From positions 930,001 to 994,000 of the forward strand of contig JAUFSD010000025.1 of assembly GCA_033030425.1 (NCBI GenBank): a DNA stretch of 64,000 nucleotides, read 5' to 3'. Source of the stretch: Verpa conica (taxonomy: Eukaryota; Ascomycota; Pezizomycetes; Pezizales; Morchellaceae). The translations under genes were made by a program, and so were the position numbers. Positions 25,341-35,209 of the stretch are shown one piece after another (the first letter of the stretch is position 1; each line of letters opens with the position of its first letter). Below the pieces are notes generated by a model that had not been told where the DNA came from, did no database searches, and worked only from the letters and a program-made list of their open reading frames with translations.

Positions 25341-26318
25341 ATGTCGGACACGATGGAATTAGCACCCTACAACCCCGGCGTCGTCTCACTCTCATCCGTA
25401 CTATTCAACACCGTTCTTCTGTTCGACACAATCTCAACCTACAAGACACATAGCAAGAAGCACCAATCAGCACTTTTGAAACTATCCGTAGAACGCATCT
25501 TCCTCATCAACTGGGGCAAATCCCTCGGGTTACTTCGTGAAAAGGGGAAAAAATTCAAACCCCTCGATCATCGTCTCAACAACCTCGAGACTCGCAATGT
25601 TGTGTTGAACGCGTTGAGCCTCATGGCGACGAATTTCGAGAACAAGGATGGGAGGTTCGGATTACGCCGGGTTGATGAAGAGGAGGTCGTGGTGACTAAA
25701 GGAGGGTTCGAGTGGACTCATGCGAAGCTGAGGTGTTTGTGTAAGAAGACGCAGAAGAGGGCTGGTGTGCGTAAGAGGGTGTATTGGGTGGTTGATGATA
25801 GGGCTCGGTTCGCGGGGTTGATTTCGGAGGTCAAGGGGTTTAATGAGAGTTTGAATAGGTTGTTGACTCCGGTTGCTGGTGGGTACAGCGGCGGCGGCGG
25901 TGGGAATGAGGTTGTGGAGGTTGTGGTGTCGCATCAGAATGGTGGGGGGGTCCAGAATGGGGTTACCTATAGTGTGGGCATGAATGGCTTGTTGCCGGCG
26001 AATACTACCAGCTCGATACAGGCGTCGTTTGAGACGGTGGGCCAGCAGAATAATCAGGCGTATATCACGAATCAGCAGAATAATCAGGCGTACATCACGA
26101 ATAATAATACCCCGCTGTATATTCCGACGATTGAGCCGCCAAAGTCTCAGTATTTGCTGGAGGCTCCGCCGTCGCAGTATTATCTTGAAAACGGGTCTGC
26201 GAGTGGATATAGGATGCACGAGGGGGGTGGGAGGATCATGTTGTTGGAGGGGAATCCCTCAGATCCGGATCTTGTGCATATCGAAGAGGCAAGACATCCG
26301 TCTGAATGGCCAGCGTGA
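25341..26318 (+). CDS. HeLo-domain protein with Q/N-rich repeat tail
   Basis: A single exon of 325 residues. The ATG at 25341 was preferred to the in-frame ATG at 25026 because it follows a pyrimidine-rich leader in a good context (CACAATGTC) and because the domain starts right after it. Residues ~13-175 resemble the HeLo domain of HET-S-type prion-incompatibility proteins: SVLFNTVLLFDTISTY, the KLSVERIFLINWGKSLGL segment typical of the family, and a closing KRVYWVVDDRARFAGLI stretch. The rest is low in complexity: a Gly run (184-188), then the decapeptide QQNNQAYITN twice in tandem (235-254), then SQY-containing repeats. HeLo domains are membrane-acting cell-death effectors regulated by C-terminal amyloid motifs. 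The tail here, with its Asn/Gln repeats preceded by SFETVG, is a candidate for such a motif, but it does not match the known consensus closely. The gene converges with PSF2 (402 bp between stop codons). Confidence 0.68.
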   Translation: MSDTMELAPYNPGVVSLSSVLFNTVLLFDTISTYKTHSKKHQSALLKLSVERIFLINWGKSLGLLREKGKKFKPLDHRLNNLETRNVVLNALSLMATNFENKDGRFGLRRVDEEEVVVTKGGFEWTHAKLRCLCKKTQKRAGVRKRVYWVVDDRARFAGLISEVKGFNESLNRLLTPVAGGYSGGGGGNEVVEVVVSHQNGGGVQNGVTYSVGMNGLLPANTTSSIQASFETVGQQNNQAYITNQQNNQAYITNNNTPLYIPTIEPPKSQYLLEAPPSQYYLENGSASGYRMHEGGGRIMLLEGNPSDPDLVHIEEARHPSEWPA

Positions 26319-26720
26319 GGCAGATGGTGGGAGATGGTTTTTTGATTTAGGAGTTTTTTCGGAAAGGCAATTTCTAGCAAGTATTTTCATGTGTAGGAGT
26401 TTTTAGGTCCTGGAGTTTGAATTACCAAGTACATATCTACATATCTATAAACTTATTTTTCTCTCAAGCAATTGGCCACTAGTGGATATCCGCATCTCAT
26501 GCACCTCTGGGGCACGAGTACTGCAGTGATATAATGTGGTGATATCAGCCCAGGATAGGCCTACCAGCTATCCCCCCGGTATGTCACGATATGCAGCCTT
26601 CCCGGCGGACCGCTAATGCAGCCACAAAAAAAACATGACGAGTTGGATAATATATATAGAGGCAGGAGTAAAAAAAAACAACCATTCACAAAACAGCACA
26701 TTTATACAACCCTACCTTAC
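26319..26720. other. Convergent intergenic region between the HeLo gene and PSF2
   Basis: 402 bp serving as 3' flank for both genes. It includes A-rich tracts (around 26625-26690) of the kind used in fungal polyadenylation. No other feature is seen. Confidence 0.5.
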
Positions 26721-27444
26721 TCAAAACTCATCCTCATCCTCATCCATCCCCATACTAGTCCCACCTCTATACCTCCCGCCCTCCTCCGCCTCCTCCTCCT
26801 CCAAATGTCTCTTGACCTCCTCTCTCGAGGCCCCAATCTTCCTCAGGTTATCCACCACACCCTTCGCAAAGCCCCTCAACTCCGTAATCTCCAACAGCCC
26901 CAGGTTATTCATCTGGAGATAAGTGCTCTCCAACTGCCTTAGGCCCTCTCTGGCCTTAGTCTGCCTCACCTCCCTCAGACCCCTCAGCAGGACGCGGAGC
27001 TCCTGGCAGCCGCCGGTATCCCCGGACGAGAGGTCGTCTGGACATGCGTCGAGGAGCATCTCTGCGGTCTCTAGCCATCTGAAGGGCAGGTCGGGCGAGA
27101 ACCTAGCGTCTTCGGTCTCGGACTTGAGGACGGCTTCAAGGTGGGGGACGGTCAGCCATGCGGGGGGTATGATGTTGCATCTGCGTTGTCGTTTGAGTAG
27201 CAGGGCGAGCCATAGTGGGATTGTGGCCCGTTGGGGAGGGTGGAAGGGTGGGAGGGAGCCCTGAGGTGTGTGTATTTGTGTTAGTAAGGGGGGTTTCTAC
27301 CTGGGAGAGGGGATGTACGGCAATGAGGTCGAGACGGTCTAGGCGCTGGCGGGGAATAACGGTGATAGATTGGGACTCGCAGAGGAAGGCGACTTCGGAG
27401 GGTGTCAGTGGGCCGGTGCCAGGGAGGGGGGCGGTGTTTGCCAT
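26721..27444 (-). CDS. PSF2: GINS complex subunit Psf2 (2 exons)
   Basis: Exon 1 is 27444-27301 and exon 2 is 27260-26721; a 40-nt intron with branch TTACTAAC and a CTCAG acceptor separates them in phase 0. The 227-residue product opens with LTPSEVAFLCESQSITVIPR and, after the intron, has RATIPLWLALLLKRQRRCNI, the two hallmark segments of Psf2. A helical middle and an acidic C-terminus (DEDEDEF) follow. Psf2 is one of four GINS subunits that, with Cdc45 and MCM2-7, form the CMG replicative helicase in the nucleus. Length and motif order agree with fungal orthologues. The gene is transcribed divergently from ALG10 (about 660 bp between start codons), so they share an upstream region. Confidence 0.95.
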
Positions 27445-28102
27445 TGAGGGGAGGGGGAGGGAGAGGGAGAGAGGGAGAGGAGAGGAGGGTTACCCGGTCT
27501 ACTTTACGCGTTGGGAGGAGTAGAGTACCTATGTCTGTACTCTACAGGCCCTGTCTGGCTAGGACGTGTATGCGTGGGTTATCGCGACGCGTTTCCCTTG
27601 TATCACAACATGAAACAGAGCGTTATCTGTGCATATGTGCATTCTATCTCTGCATTCTCTCTATCTCAAGTGGAGGCGCTCCTATGGGATAAGTATCGTG
27701 TGGGTAAGGGTTACACTGTGAGGGTTAGGGCTGTCGGCCATAACTTCGGCAGCTGCGCCAAATAGAACAACTCAGCGGTGAACATTCGGGGTAAAAGAGA
27801 CATCGAATGGCCAAGTACCGTTATATATGTTATGCGTCCCCTATAACACAACTGCCGCCCTCGGTGTTGGACATAACCCCCGACTCTCCTTGATCCGCAC
27901 AATACTCTCCAGTCCATGACAATCCCGCTCCCATGCTCTCCATTCGTTATCTCCAAACTGCCGGCAGCCAATGTCGATCCCCGAGTGATCCCTCGTGAGG
28001 CGTTGAGCCCTTCCCCCCCATTGGCTGAGGCTCAACAAAACACCATCGCTCGTCCCCACAAAATCTCCTTTCCACCACCCTCAAAGGGTGCAATACTCAA
28101 CA
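27445..28102. promoter_or_regulatory. Shared 5' region between PSF2 and ALG10
   Basis: 658 bp lie between the two divergent start codons, so both promoters must be here. The side next to PSF2 is very purine-rich on the plus strand (27444-27490), giving that gene a pyrimidine-rich leader. A short frame here has no family support. Confidence 0.5.
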
Positions 28103-29961
28103 ATGCACCCTCTTGTTCCGCGCCTCGCAGTTCTCGCCGCCGTGACGGCTACCGTGAGTAGACTCATTAACAAGATAGTCCCAGAGCCCTACTTGGTATG
28201 TGTGTTGTGACAATTGTCTTCTCCCCCCCCTCACATATACTAACTTCGACACAGGATGAAGTTTTTCATATCCCCCAAGCGCAATCCTACTGTCTTGGGG
28301 ATTTTAAATACTGGGACCCTAAACTAACTACTCCTGCCGGGCTCTACCTGCTCTCCTACCCCCTTTCCCTACTCTCACCATGCACACCTGCTCTCCTCCG
28401 ATCGCTCAATGCCGTCGGCGTGGCAGTAGTCCTTCCGGTGATTGTCTACAACATCTTGCTCCTCCTTCACCCGAGTGAGCGACACCTCCCCGCAACAAGA
28501 TCAGCGGCCGCGCACACCGCGGTCAACGTGGCATTATTCCCGCTGTTGTTCTTTTTTGCAGGACTGTACTACACGGATGTGTACTCGACGGTGTTTGTCC
28601 TCGCGAGTTACATGTTCTGGCTGCAAGGCCGAACATGGCTGAGTGCTGGCGCGAGCTGGGTTGGGCTATGGTTCCGACAGACGAACGTGCTGTGGGCTGT
28701 GTTCTTACTGGCGTTGGAAGGGGTTAGGTCTCTAGAGGTATCGCAAGGCCCCGAAAAGGAGGTTGTGGAAGAGATTGCGGAGAAGGAGGTCGTGAAGGAG
28801 ATTACGCCGGTTGTATCTCCTATCGCGTCTCCGGGAGGAAAGAGGAAGAAGCGAAAGGGCAGAGCTACAGTCCCTCCACCTACACCCCCGGTTCTGAGTC
28901 GGGTTAATTCTAGACTTCAGGAAGAGGAAGTGCAGGAGGAGGTGCAAGACGGACCTTGGACAATCGATGTGAAATCAACCCAAGCACCCGGCAGCGAACT
29001 AACCAAAGCCTGGAACCGCGTCGTTGAAACCGCGCTCGGAATCCGAATCTGGAACCCAGTATTCAGCGACGAAGTCACCTCTCAAGACATACTATTCTCC
29101 ACACCGACGAGCATCCTCCTCGCAGCACTCCAGCACACACCCACCCTCCTCCTCCACACCCTCCCATACCTCCTCGTCCTCACCTCCTTCGCACTCTTCA
29201 TCCTCTGGAACGACCTCTCAATCGTCCTCGGCGACAAATCCGCCCACCAACCGACACTACACATCCCCCAACTCTACTACTTCACCCTCTTCACCGTCCT
29301 CACTTCATGGCCAATACTCCTCTCTCACACCTTCCTAACGCGGCTCTGGGCGGCTACTGTATCCGTCTACATCCGTCTCCCCCGCCGCCGCCGCAAGTCT
29401 CGAAAGCTCCCACCAGCCTTCGTCACCGCTGCCACCGCCGCCGCCGCCAACCCTCCCCCGGTATCAATCTCACTCCCCACCCTCCTCCGCACGGTATTCA
29501 CCCTCCTACTCATCCTATCAACCATCCACACAAACACCTACCTCCACCCGTACCTTCTCGCCGATAACCGCCATTTTGTGTTTTATGTCTTCCGCCGCAG
29601 TATCCTACTACACCCGGCGGTGCGGTACCTTCTTGCGCCGGTGTACTTGGCCGCGGCGTGGAGTGTCTATGAAGGCCTGAGAGCCGCGGGCGTTGTTTCT
29701 GTGGTCTGGGTCTGGGCGTGGACGGTGGCGGTTGTTGGAACACTGGTCGGCGCCGGCCTGGTTGAAGGCAGGTATTTTGTCGTGGGGTGGGTTCTGTGGA
29801 GACTTCATGTGGAGAGATTAGGCGATGATGGGTGCAGGTGGAGGAGAGTATTGGAGACACTAGGGTTTGTGGTTGTTGATGCAGCTGTGTTGTATGTGTT
29901 TTTGTCATGGGGTTTTGAGTGGGAGAGTGAGAAGGGGAAGATCCAGAGGTTCATGTGGTAA
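28103..29961 (+). CDS. ALG10: Dol-P-Glc:Glc2Man9GlcNAc2-PP-Dol alpha-1,2-glucosyltransferase (Alg10/Die2)
   Basis: Exons 28103-28195 and 28255-29961 (59-nt intron with ATACTAAC branch, phase 0) give 599 residues. The splice reconstitutes the family signature VPEPYLDEVFHIPQAQ, followed by FKYWDPKLTTPAGLY, the luminal catalytic loop after the first membrane helix. Alg10 adds the last glucose to the lipid-linked oligosaccharide in the ER lumen, using dolichyl-phosphate glucose, before N-glycan transfer. Multiple hydrophobic segments are visible, as expected for a polytopic ER enzyme, including a WFRQTNVLW motif. A charged, Glu/Lys-rich cytosolic insert with GGKRKKRKG (roughly residues 210-265) breaks the membrane part and is variable among fungi. 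Length is at the upper end for the family because of this insert. Confidence 0.95.
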
Positions 29962-30081
29962 GTGGTTATGTTAGAAAAAAGTTGATGAAATATATTATAT
30001 AGGTGGAGGTTGGGAGTAGAGGGGGTGCTGTGTTATTGTGTGTAGTATATAGGAATAAATGACTTTTGTTGGCGTATTCGG

Positions 30082-30351
30082 TACTCGCGCGTTGATTAAC
30101 TCGGTGTGGAGTTATAATCACCAAAATGAGTGGTGTAATAACAACGGGAAAGCTAGTAAGGATCAATAGTATTCTAGTTTATACTTCAAATATTAATCAG
30201 TCTTAACTACTCGCGCATTAATTAATAACTCGGAATGGGGTACGTTACAACCACCAAAATGTGTACTGGTGTAATAACAACAAAGAAAGCTAGTGAGAAT
30301 CTATAGCATTCTAATATGTACTTCAAGTAAATATTAACTAGTCTTAACTAC
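30082..30351 (+). repeat. Two direct ~126-144-bp tandem copies
   Basis: The segment beginning TACTCGCGCGTTGATTAA at 30082 recurs from 30208 (TACTCGCGCATTAATTAA) with the blocks CACCAAAATG, GGTGTAATAACAAC, AAAGCTAGT, ATTCTA and TCTTAACTAC in the same order. It is a diverged tandem duplication. Confidence 0.75.
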
Positions 30352-30450
30352 ATTTGGAACCTATTTACCAGGGGTTTTTTTTTGATTGTGTTGTGGTGTT
30401 GTGGTTATGAAAATACCGAGTTATTAACGTGTGAGTACATTTGGAGCCTA

Positions 30451-31006
30451 CCATAGTAATTGTGATAAGCGGTCGGTTACATGGGCGGTCTAAATAGACT
30501 TTGGGCGTTCTGAGGGCTTTGTGCTGGTATTAGCAGTCCTAATGGGGGTGGAACAGGGTAGTAAATAGGATATAAGTGACATGAGAAAGAAAGAAAAGGC
30601 AGTATTCAGTGTCCTAAATGAGATATCAAAGAATATCAATATTGGATGAATGAATTAATCATAAGTACATAGCGCCCAGAGCTAGAGGTTAAGGTACTCG
30701 CACCACACACTGAGGGCTAGGCCCAACCTGAGTATCAATATTGCACTGCTGATGGTGAAAAAAAAAGATCCAAAAGTAAAAGTCTTCCTCCACCAGGGAC
30801 TGTTGCTGGTACTTAGAAAGATTTTCTCTATTTTTTTTTGTTTTTTTTGTTTTTTTTTTGCTGATCACAGAGCTGTATTTTCCCTTCTTTAACTCCCTGA
30901 CGGCTGAAAGTGGCCAATGTGTTTGATTTTAAAGCTTTTCGATTTAGAACGCCCGAAGTCTATTTTGACTGTCTGTGTGACCGACCACTTATCCCAATTA
31001 CTAAGG
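30451..31006. mobile_element. TIR element (~556 bp, TA-flanked)
   Basis: The left end CCATAGTAATTGTGATAAGC and the inverse of the right end (CCTTAGTAATTGGGATAAGT) match and continue with GGTCGGT.ACA and AATAGACTT.GGGCGTTCT, giving inverted repeats of about 60 bp. TA occurs on both flanks (30449-30450, 31007-31008). There is no transposase frame. Probably a Tc1/mariner-type MITE. Confidence 0.75.
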
Positions 31007-31097
31007 TATTTACTAGGGGTTGAGTTATTGATGTGCGAGTACAGACGAGTGAAAGAACTGATACGACACCCCCGGGTTTTACACTAATATTAGAGTA

Positions 31098-31488
31098 CAG
31101 TGGAACCTCGATAGTAGCATACTCGATAGTAGCATACCTTGTTAGTATCATATGCTTTAGATTGTGGTGCCCAATATGCTTAAATTAGTACTGAGTCCAG
31201 TGCTGTAAATAATTCCCCACTCCCATATATAAATACAAGATAGGCACATTTGATAGCTGTAACTAGTTTAATCTTTTGCACATTTTTTCCATACATATTC
31301 CGATTTTTTGGGGGTTCCTGAGGCTTAATTTATAGAAGAACACCCCCCTCTGCCAGGCCATAACTAGAACTTCTTCACTAGCAAAAGGTATACTCTTGGC
31401 GCCGAGCCTACCTCATTAAAGGCATAAACCTTGATATAAGCATACAAAGCTCCGCTCCCGACCGTATGCTACTATCAAGGCTCCACTG
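31098..31488. mobile_element. Pogo/Tigger-like MITE (391 bp) nested in the outer element
   Basis: The ends CAGTGGAACCTCGATAGTAG and, inverted, CAGTGGAGCCTTGATAGTAG share 25 bp with two mismatches, and TA lies on each side (31096-31097, 31489-31490). The CAGTGGAACCTCG terminus is characteristic of pogo-type elements. It lies 56 bp inside the left end of the 31042-32002 element, so it inserted later. Confidence 0.8.
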
Positions 31489-31572
31489 TATTCCAGTTAT
31501 CCATCATACTACCCAATGCTTAGGATAAATCCTGTAACTTCAGTAGGAGGTTGTGGTACAGTCGTTCACAGC

Positions 31573-31680
31573 TAGGGTGACGGCGGACAGGGGTGTTCTA
31601 GGCTCCTTACCCGAAAAGTCATGTTTTTTTTGACTGACTAAACCCCTGTCTGCCGTGCGACCGTATCCGCAGTCACCTAG
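31573..31680. repeat. Small inverted-repeat element
   Basis: CTAGGGTGACGGCGGA at the left resembles the inverse of the right end (CTAGGTGACTGCGGA), and an inner pair GACAGGGGT/ACCCCTGTC strengthens the fold. A possible third nested MITE within the 31042-32002 element; no target duplication was confirmed. Confidence 0.45.
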
Positions 31681-32369
31681 TGCTAGACTACACTTCTAAC
31701 CTCTTTAGCTATATATTTTGCTCTACATATAGTTGTGTTGCTAAGGATTTAAAGGGTTAGTAATACCTTGAGGTTTGTTGCATAGCCAAATCCCCACCAA
31801 AATCTCACGGTTTTTACATCAACCCCACTCCTTAGGAGCTACTTTAAGAAAGTCTAAAAATTTATGGGAGAGATTTTAAGATATTTAACTTTGAGAAAGA
31901 TAGGAGGGGTTCTATGGCTCTCTATCATTAAGAATGTCACCGTAAAAAGTGCCTATTTTAGTGTAAAACCGGGGGTGTCCTATCAGTTTTTTCGCTCGTC
32001 TATACAAGCAGATTTTGGGTCTACTATGATGTAGGAGCACATATAGGAAGCATAGGAGACTCGCTGGAGTGGTTCTCCTAAGCCTTTGGCCTCTCTATTT
32101 TACTACAACTCTTTAGGTGGCTGCGAGTGAGAGGTTGTGATTCATATATGATCTTTCCCGTTTAACCAGCTAAAGTGCGTACAGCCTTGATTCCCGGTTA
32201 CAACCATATAAACACACATAACCAAACACAATAGCTCCGACCTCTCTTGTACTGTATACACCAAATATCTGTCTCATCGCAGCGCAGGGTGCATGCCCTT
32301 TTCGAACAATTCCTCCAAACTCGCAAAAGTTTCTTCCTTCCTCTCTTCCTCCCTTCCATCAAAAATGAA

Positions 32370-32470
32370 TGTCGGTGCCATGAATCGAACATGGGTCCTC
32401 TCGGAACAGATGCAAGTTATTTTGTTAACATTACCACAACGAGAAGTACTAACCACTATACTACACCGAC
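32370..32470 (-). tRNA. tRNA-His (anticodon GTG) with a 29-nt intron
   Basis: On the minus strand the acceptor strands GTCGGTG and CACCGAC pair perfectly, with discriminator A at 32370. The A box reads TAGTATAGTGGTTAGTA and the B box GTTCGATTC. The anticodon stem TCTCG/CGAGA closes on the GTG loop (anticodon 32437-32435) once an intron of about 29 nt (32433-32405) is removed at the standard place. A TTTTT terminator follows. The 5' G-1 of tRNA-His is added after transcription and is not encoded. Confidence 0.92.
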
Positions 32471-32696
32471 TGCTTGGAAGTACTATGTGGGTGGCCGTGA
32501 TAGGCCTTTAGAAGATTATCAACCCTCATCGAGAAACATCAGATTTCACTCGGTTTTATTCTTCAGCAATTATAACCGTACTGCACCCACTAGACACTAA
32601 TTTCTCCCCCCACGATTGTTGCGTCGTTCCGTTGCAGCCCTCCAATCATTCACCATCAGATCGCCCCAATACGTACACGTATTTATTGTGAGTGGT

Positions 32697-32910
32697 CACA
32701 GCGACCCGAAACCCCAGGGGTACATGACAACGTAATAACCTAAGAAATCAATAGCAACGACAGGTATAAATCTATTATTCAGAATTTCAACTTCAACTGA
32801 GGTGGAACTAGAGACATAAACCACACTTTGAGTTATTTTAAGTCAAGTTTGGTAGGGGTTTCTAGCTGGTCAAAAAATGTAGGGTACATCGGGGGTTTCG
32901 GGTCACTGCG
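32697..32910. mobile_element. MITE, 214 bp, copy 1 of a family
   Basis: The ends CACAGCGACCCGAAACCCC and, inverted, CGCAGTGACCCGAAACCCC form terminal repeats. The same element occurs in opposite orientation at 56343-56551 and keeps blocks such as CGACAGGTATAAATCTATTA. No coding capacity. Confidence 0.8.
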
Positions 32911-33146
32911 GTATCTAACAATACGACATTGATTCAGCCCGATTTCCCGCTCCTATTCCGCACCCCATATCCCACCGGAGTAGGCGTTTGCTAGAACCTC
33001 GTTAAACGGACCGACTTCTCAGAGAATTTAAAATGGCTGTACTTCACCGGCAAGTAGTTGGATCTCCTCCCTACTACCAATACATTTCTTCGCTCTTAGT
33101 CGCTTTCCTATTTCCTCTCGGTATCTTTCTCTGCTATCAATAAGAA

Positions 33147-33777
33147 ATGGCTTCCAGCAGAAGAAAATTGCATTATACCCGAGCTACTCGGGCATGTGGT
33201 AAGCTAGCCTTGTGGAAAATATTGCAACTTTGTTGTGCTAATTACTACCAAGATACCTGCAAGCGTCAGAAGAGGCGGTGTTTAAATGAGGGTTTAGTAA
33301 CAAACTCTTGCAGAAGGTGCGATCGTTTAAAGAAGGAATGCACTTATTCCAATACTCGTAGGTGTTCACTACCGGTATTAATTACAGCTATGCACTTATG
33401 CCCCCCTCACTCGGTGGTGCTTATTAAGCTTTGAGAACGGACTAGAGCAAGAGTATCTCACTACCATTGCATCGATTCACAAAATCTGCGAGATTGATAG
33501 TGACGACAACGTTCAGGCTTATCAAAAGGACTTGGGTCTTCAGACTCCTAGTTCCGTTATGCCACCTCATGGAAAGGACCCTTTCAAAACTATCTCAGAT
33601 CATACCCCCCCTGACCCCAGCAACGGCACCCTACAAAAGGTAGAGCTAGGAGCTTCTACTGGGAGTATTGTGGGGGAGTTAGATGAGGGTTACAATTGTG
33701 GATTTTGTGATGAGAAGTACACAAATCTCATGTCTCTGCTTGAGCACGATTGTGGTATTTGCTACCCTGTTTCATGA
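33147..33777 (+). CDS. Short Zn(II)2Cys6 protein with C-terminal zinc-finger-like motif
   Basis: A first exon 33147-33198 joins at 33253 (54-nt intron, CTAAT branch, phase 1) to recreate RACDTCKRQKRRC, then CRRCDRLKKEC: the complete six-cysteine fungal DNA-binding cluster (CX2CX6C...CX2CX6C). A second intron after about 33361 is needed to reach the open frame that ends at 33777; donor GTGTTC with acceptor at 33427-33428 or 33386-33387 would work, and I could not decide between them. The C-terminal part has YNCGFCDEKYTNLMSLLEH, like half of a C2H2 finger followed by two more cysteines. The product is only about 160-180 residues and lacks the usual ~80-kDa middle domain of Zn2Cys6 transcription factors, so it may be a small DNA-binding regulator or a truncated relic. 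Confidence 0.6.
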
Positions 33778-34518
33778 TCCGGCATGTATGCTAATTCTCA
33801 TGTATCTAGCCTTTCTTTCCCAATCGTTGGGCGTATTACCTAGCTAGTGTCAGGGAATTATTGGGGATCTCATTGATATTTTGGCAAAGAAACCTAGGGA
33901 CAAAAAGGAAAGAACTTGATGGATGTTTCATTTTTGAGTTGTAATCGAGAATATGAATGTAAACGCTTATCATAACATGATCGAGGGAATTAAGATAGAA
34001 TTAAGTAAATGATATAGAGCAAATTTCTCTCAAGTATATATACCCAAGTTTCTATCCTACACAGCCAAAAAATGTATTTTTTTAAAAAGAACTCAAGGTT
34101 TACTTCCTTCTCTACTACTATAAACATGGTCCGATAATGTACCGTACTGCTATTCCTGCTGCATGCTCTTTGCGTCGTCCAGGCCAAAGAAAAGGTAACA
34201 ATCATTAATCGTGACACGCTTCCCCCACAGTAAATATGTGTCACAATACCAGAAGGTATCTTGGTCTAGGAACTGGTAAGTAACCTATGTTTTCTTAGGT
34301 GCTCCGGAGCATACATTGTCGTCATAAGAGGTCCGTAGTACCAGAGAGCTTATAATCCCTTAAGTTAGTGAATTATCCAATTATTTTTTGAATTTGACAT
34401 AGTGAATACCTTATATTTTCACTTGCCAGTACATCTCTAGAGTGTTAGCCCTAGCCAAGCTTCCTTTTTAGGGGTCCTGAATCGTCTTTCATGTCTCCAA
34501 CAGCTAGTAGAAAGATTT
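33778..34518. other. Intergenic, AT-rich; nothing recognised
   Basis: About 740 bp with short frames only, between the Zn2Cys6 gene and a convergent hypothetical gene. No repeats or RNA genes were noticed. Confidence 0.5.
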
Positions 34519-35095
34519 CTACATCTTTTTAATAGAGTTATCTGTGATTTTACAAATAGTAGTAACGGAGTTTTTGCAAATATAACCGACATCCGTGTTC
34601 GTATCAAGAGTGGTATCAACGGCATTGTTAATAGTGCTATCTTTGCTTATATTAATCACCCTAGTTTCATCATGGGTTCCAGACTCTTCCTTTGAACCTG
34701 TACTAAGGAATTAGCTGACCGTGAGGTATAGGCGGAATATAGGAGAAACTCACATTCCCCAACAAGAACTGTTCCTTATTATAATAACCCTTGTGAATCT
34801 TCCTTAATCGAATATCCGAGACGGTAAGCGCAAGCTCCTTTTTGTCCTTTAGGGCGTCAACTACTTGGTGGTGGATTCCGGCCACTCGACGCTCAAGAGC
34901 CTCTAGTAAACTCGCAAGCGATTCTAGGTTCTCCAGGGATAACTCCTCTGAGACACCGGAGGGCCTGTCTTCGGTGCCGTGTTCTTCGGTGCCGGGCGAT
35001 GAGTGTCTTTCGGAGGTGGGTTTTACCGGGGGTGCTTTATCGGAGGGTGATTCTCTTGTCTTCTGTTTCTTTCCTATGGCTATAGCTGCTCCCAT
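34519..35095 (-). CDS. Hypothetical protein with coiled-coil-like segment (2 exons, tentative)
   Basis: On the minus strand, ATG at 35095 opens a frame to 34754, where a GTGAGT donor follows. An acceptor near 34690 (CTAAT branch, 64-nt intron) restores a frame to TAG at 34519, giving about 170 residues. The N-terminal part is Ser/Pro/Glu-rich; SLENLESLASLLEALERRVAGIHHQ looks amphipathic and could form a coiled coil; the C-terminal exon is Thr/Asn/Asp-rich. Another exon may lie upstream (an ATG at 35209 opens MTEPSRKKWKTRIVPK). I recognise no family. Support is limited to splice signals and composition. Confidence 0.35.
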
Positions 35096-35209
35096 AGAAC
35101 AAAGGGCTCGTCCTCAGGTGCTGAGGTGGAGGGTGAAGGAGAGTCGACTGTGGGGATTTCGCTTGGGGACGATCCGTGTTTTCCACTTCTTTCTAGAGGG
35201 CTCAGTCAT

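Larger units (their letters stand above)
31042..32002. mobile_element. TIR element (outer, 961 bp) hosting nested elements
   Basis: Terminal repeats of about 50 bp begin CAGACGAGTGAAAGAACTGA at the left and TAGACGAGCGAAAAAACTGA (inverse of the right end), followed in both by GACACCCCCGG and TTTTACACTAA. TA flanks both sides (31040-31041, 32003-32004). Removing the pogo-like element nested at 31098-31488 leaves about 570 bp with no coding capacity. Confidence 0.8.
29962..33146. other. Repeat-rich intergenic region with nested TIR elements and tRNA-His
   Basis: 3.2 kb without protein genes. It holds a tandem duplication, three or four TIR elements (one nested in another), an intron-containing tRNA-His and a fourth TIR family, each listed separately. 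Long T runs occur near 30830-30860. Confidence 0.7.

Noticed and set aside
25662..26219. Antisense frame of 185 codons opposite the HeLo gene
   Set aside because: Arg/Ile-rich composition without motif; produced by codon bias of the plus-strand gene.
29510..29908. Antisense frame within ALG10
   Set aside because: Pro/His-rich shadow of a membrane-protein gene; no family resemblance.
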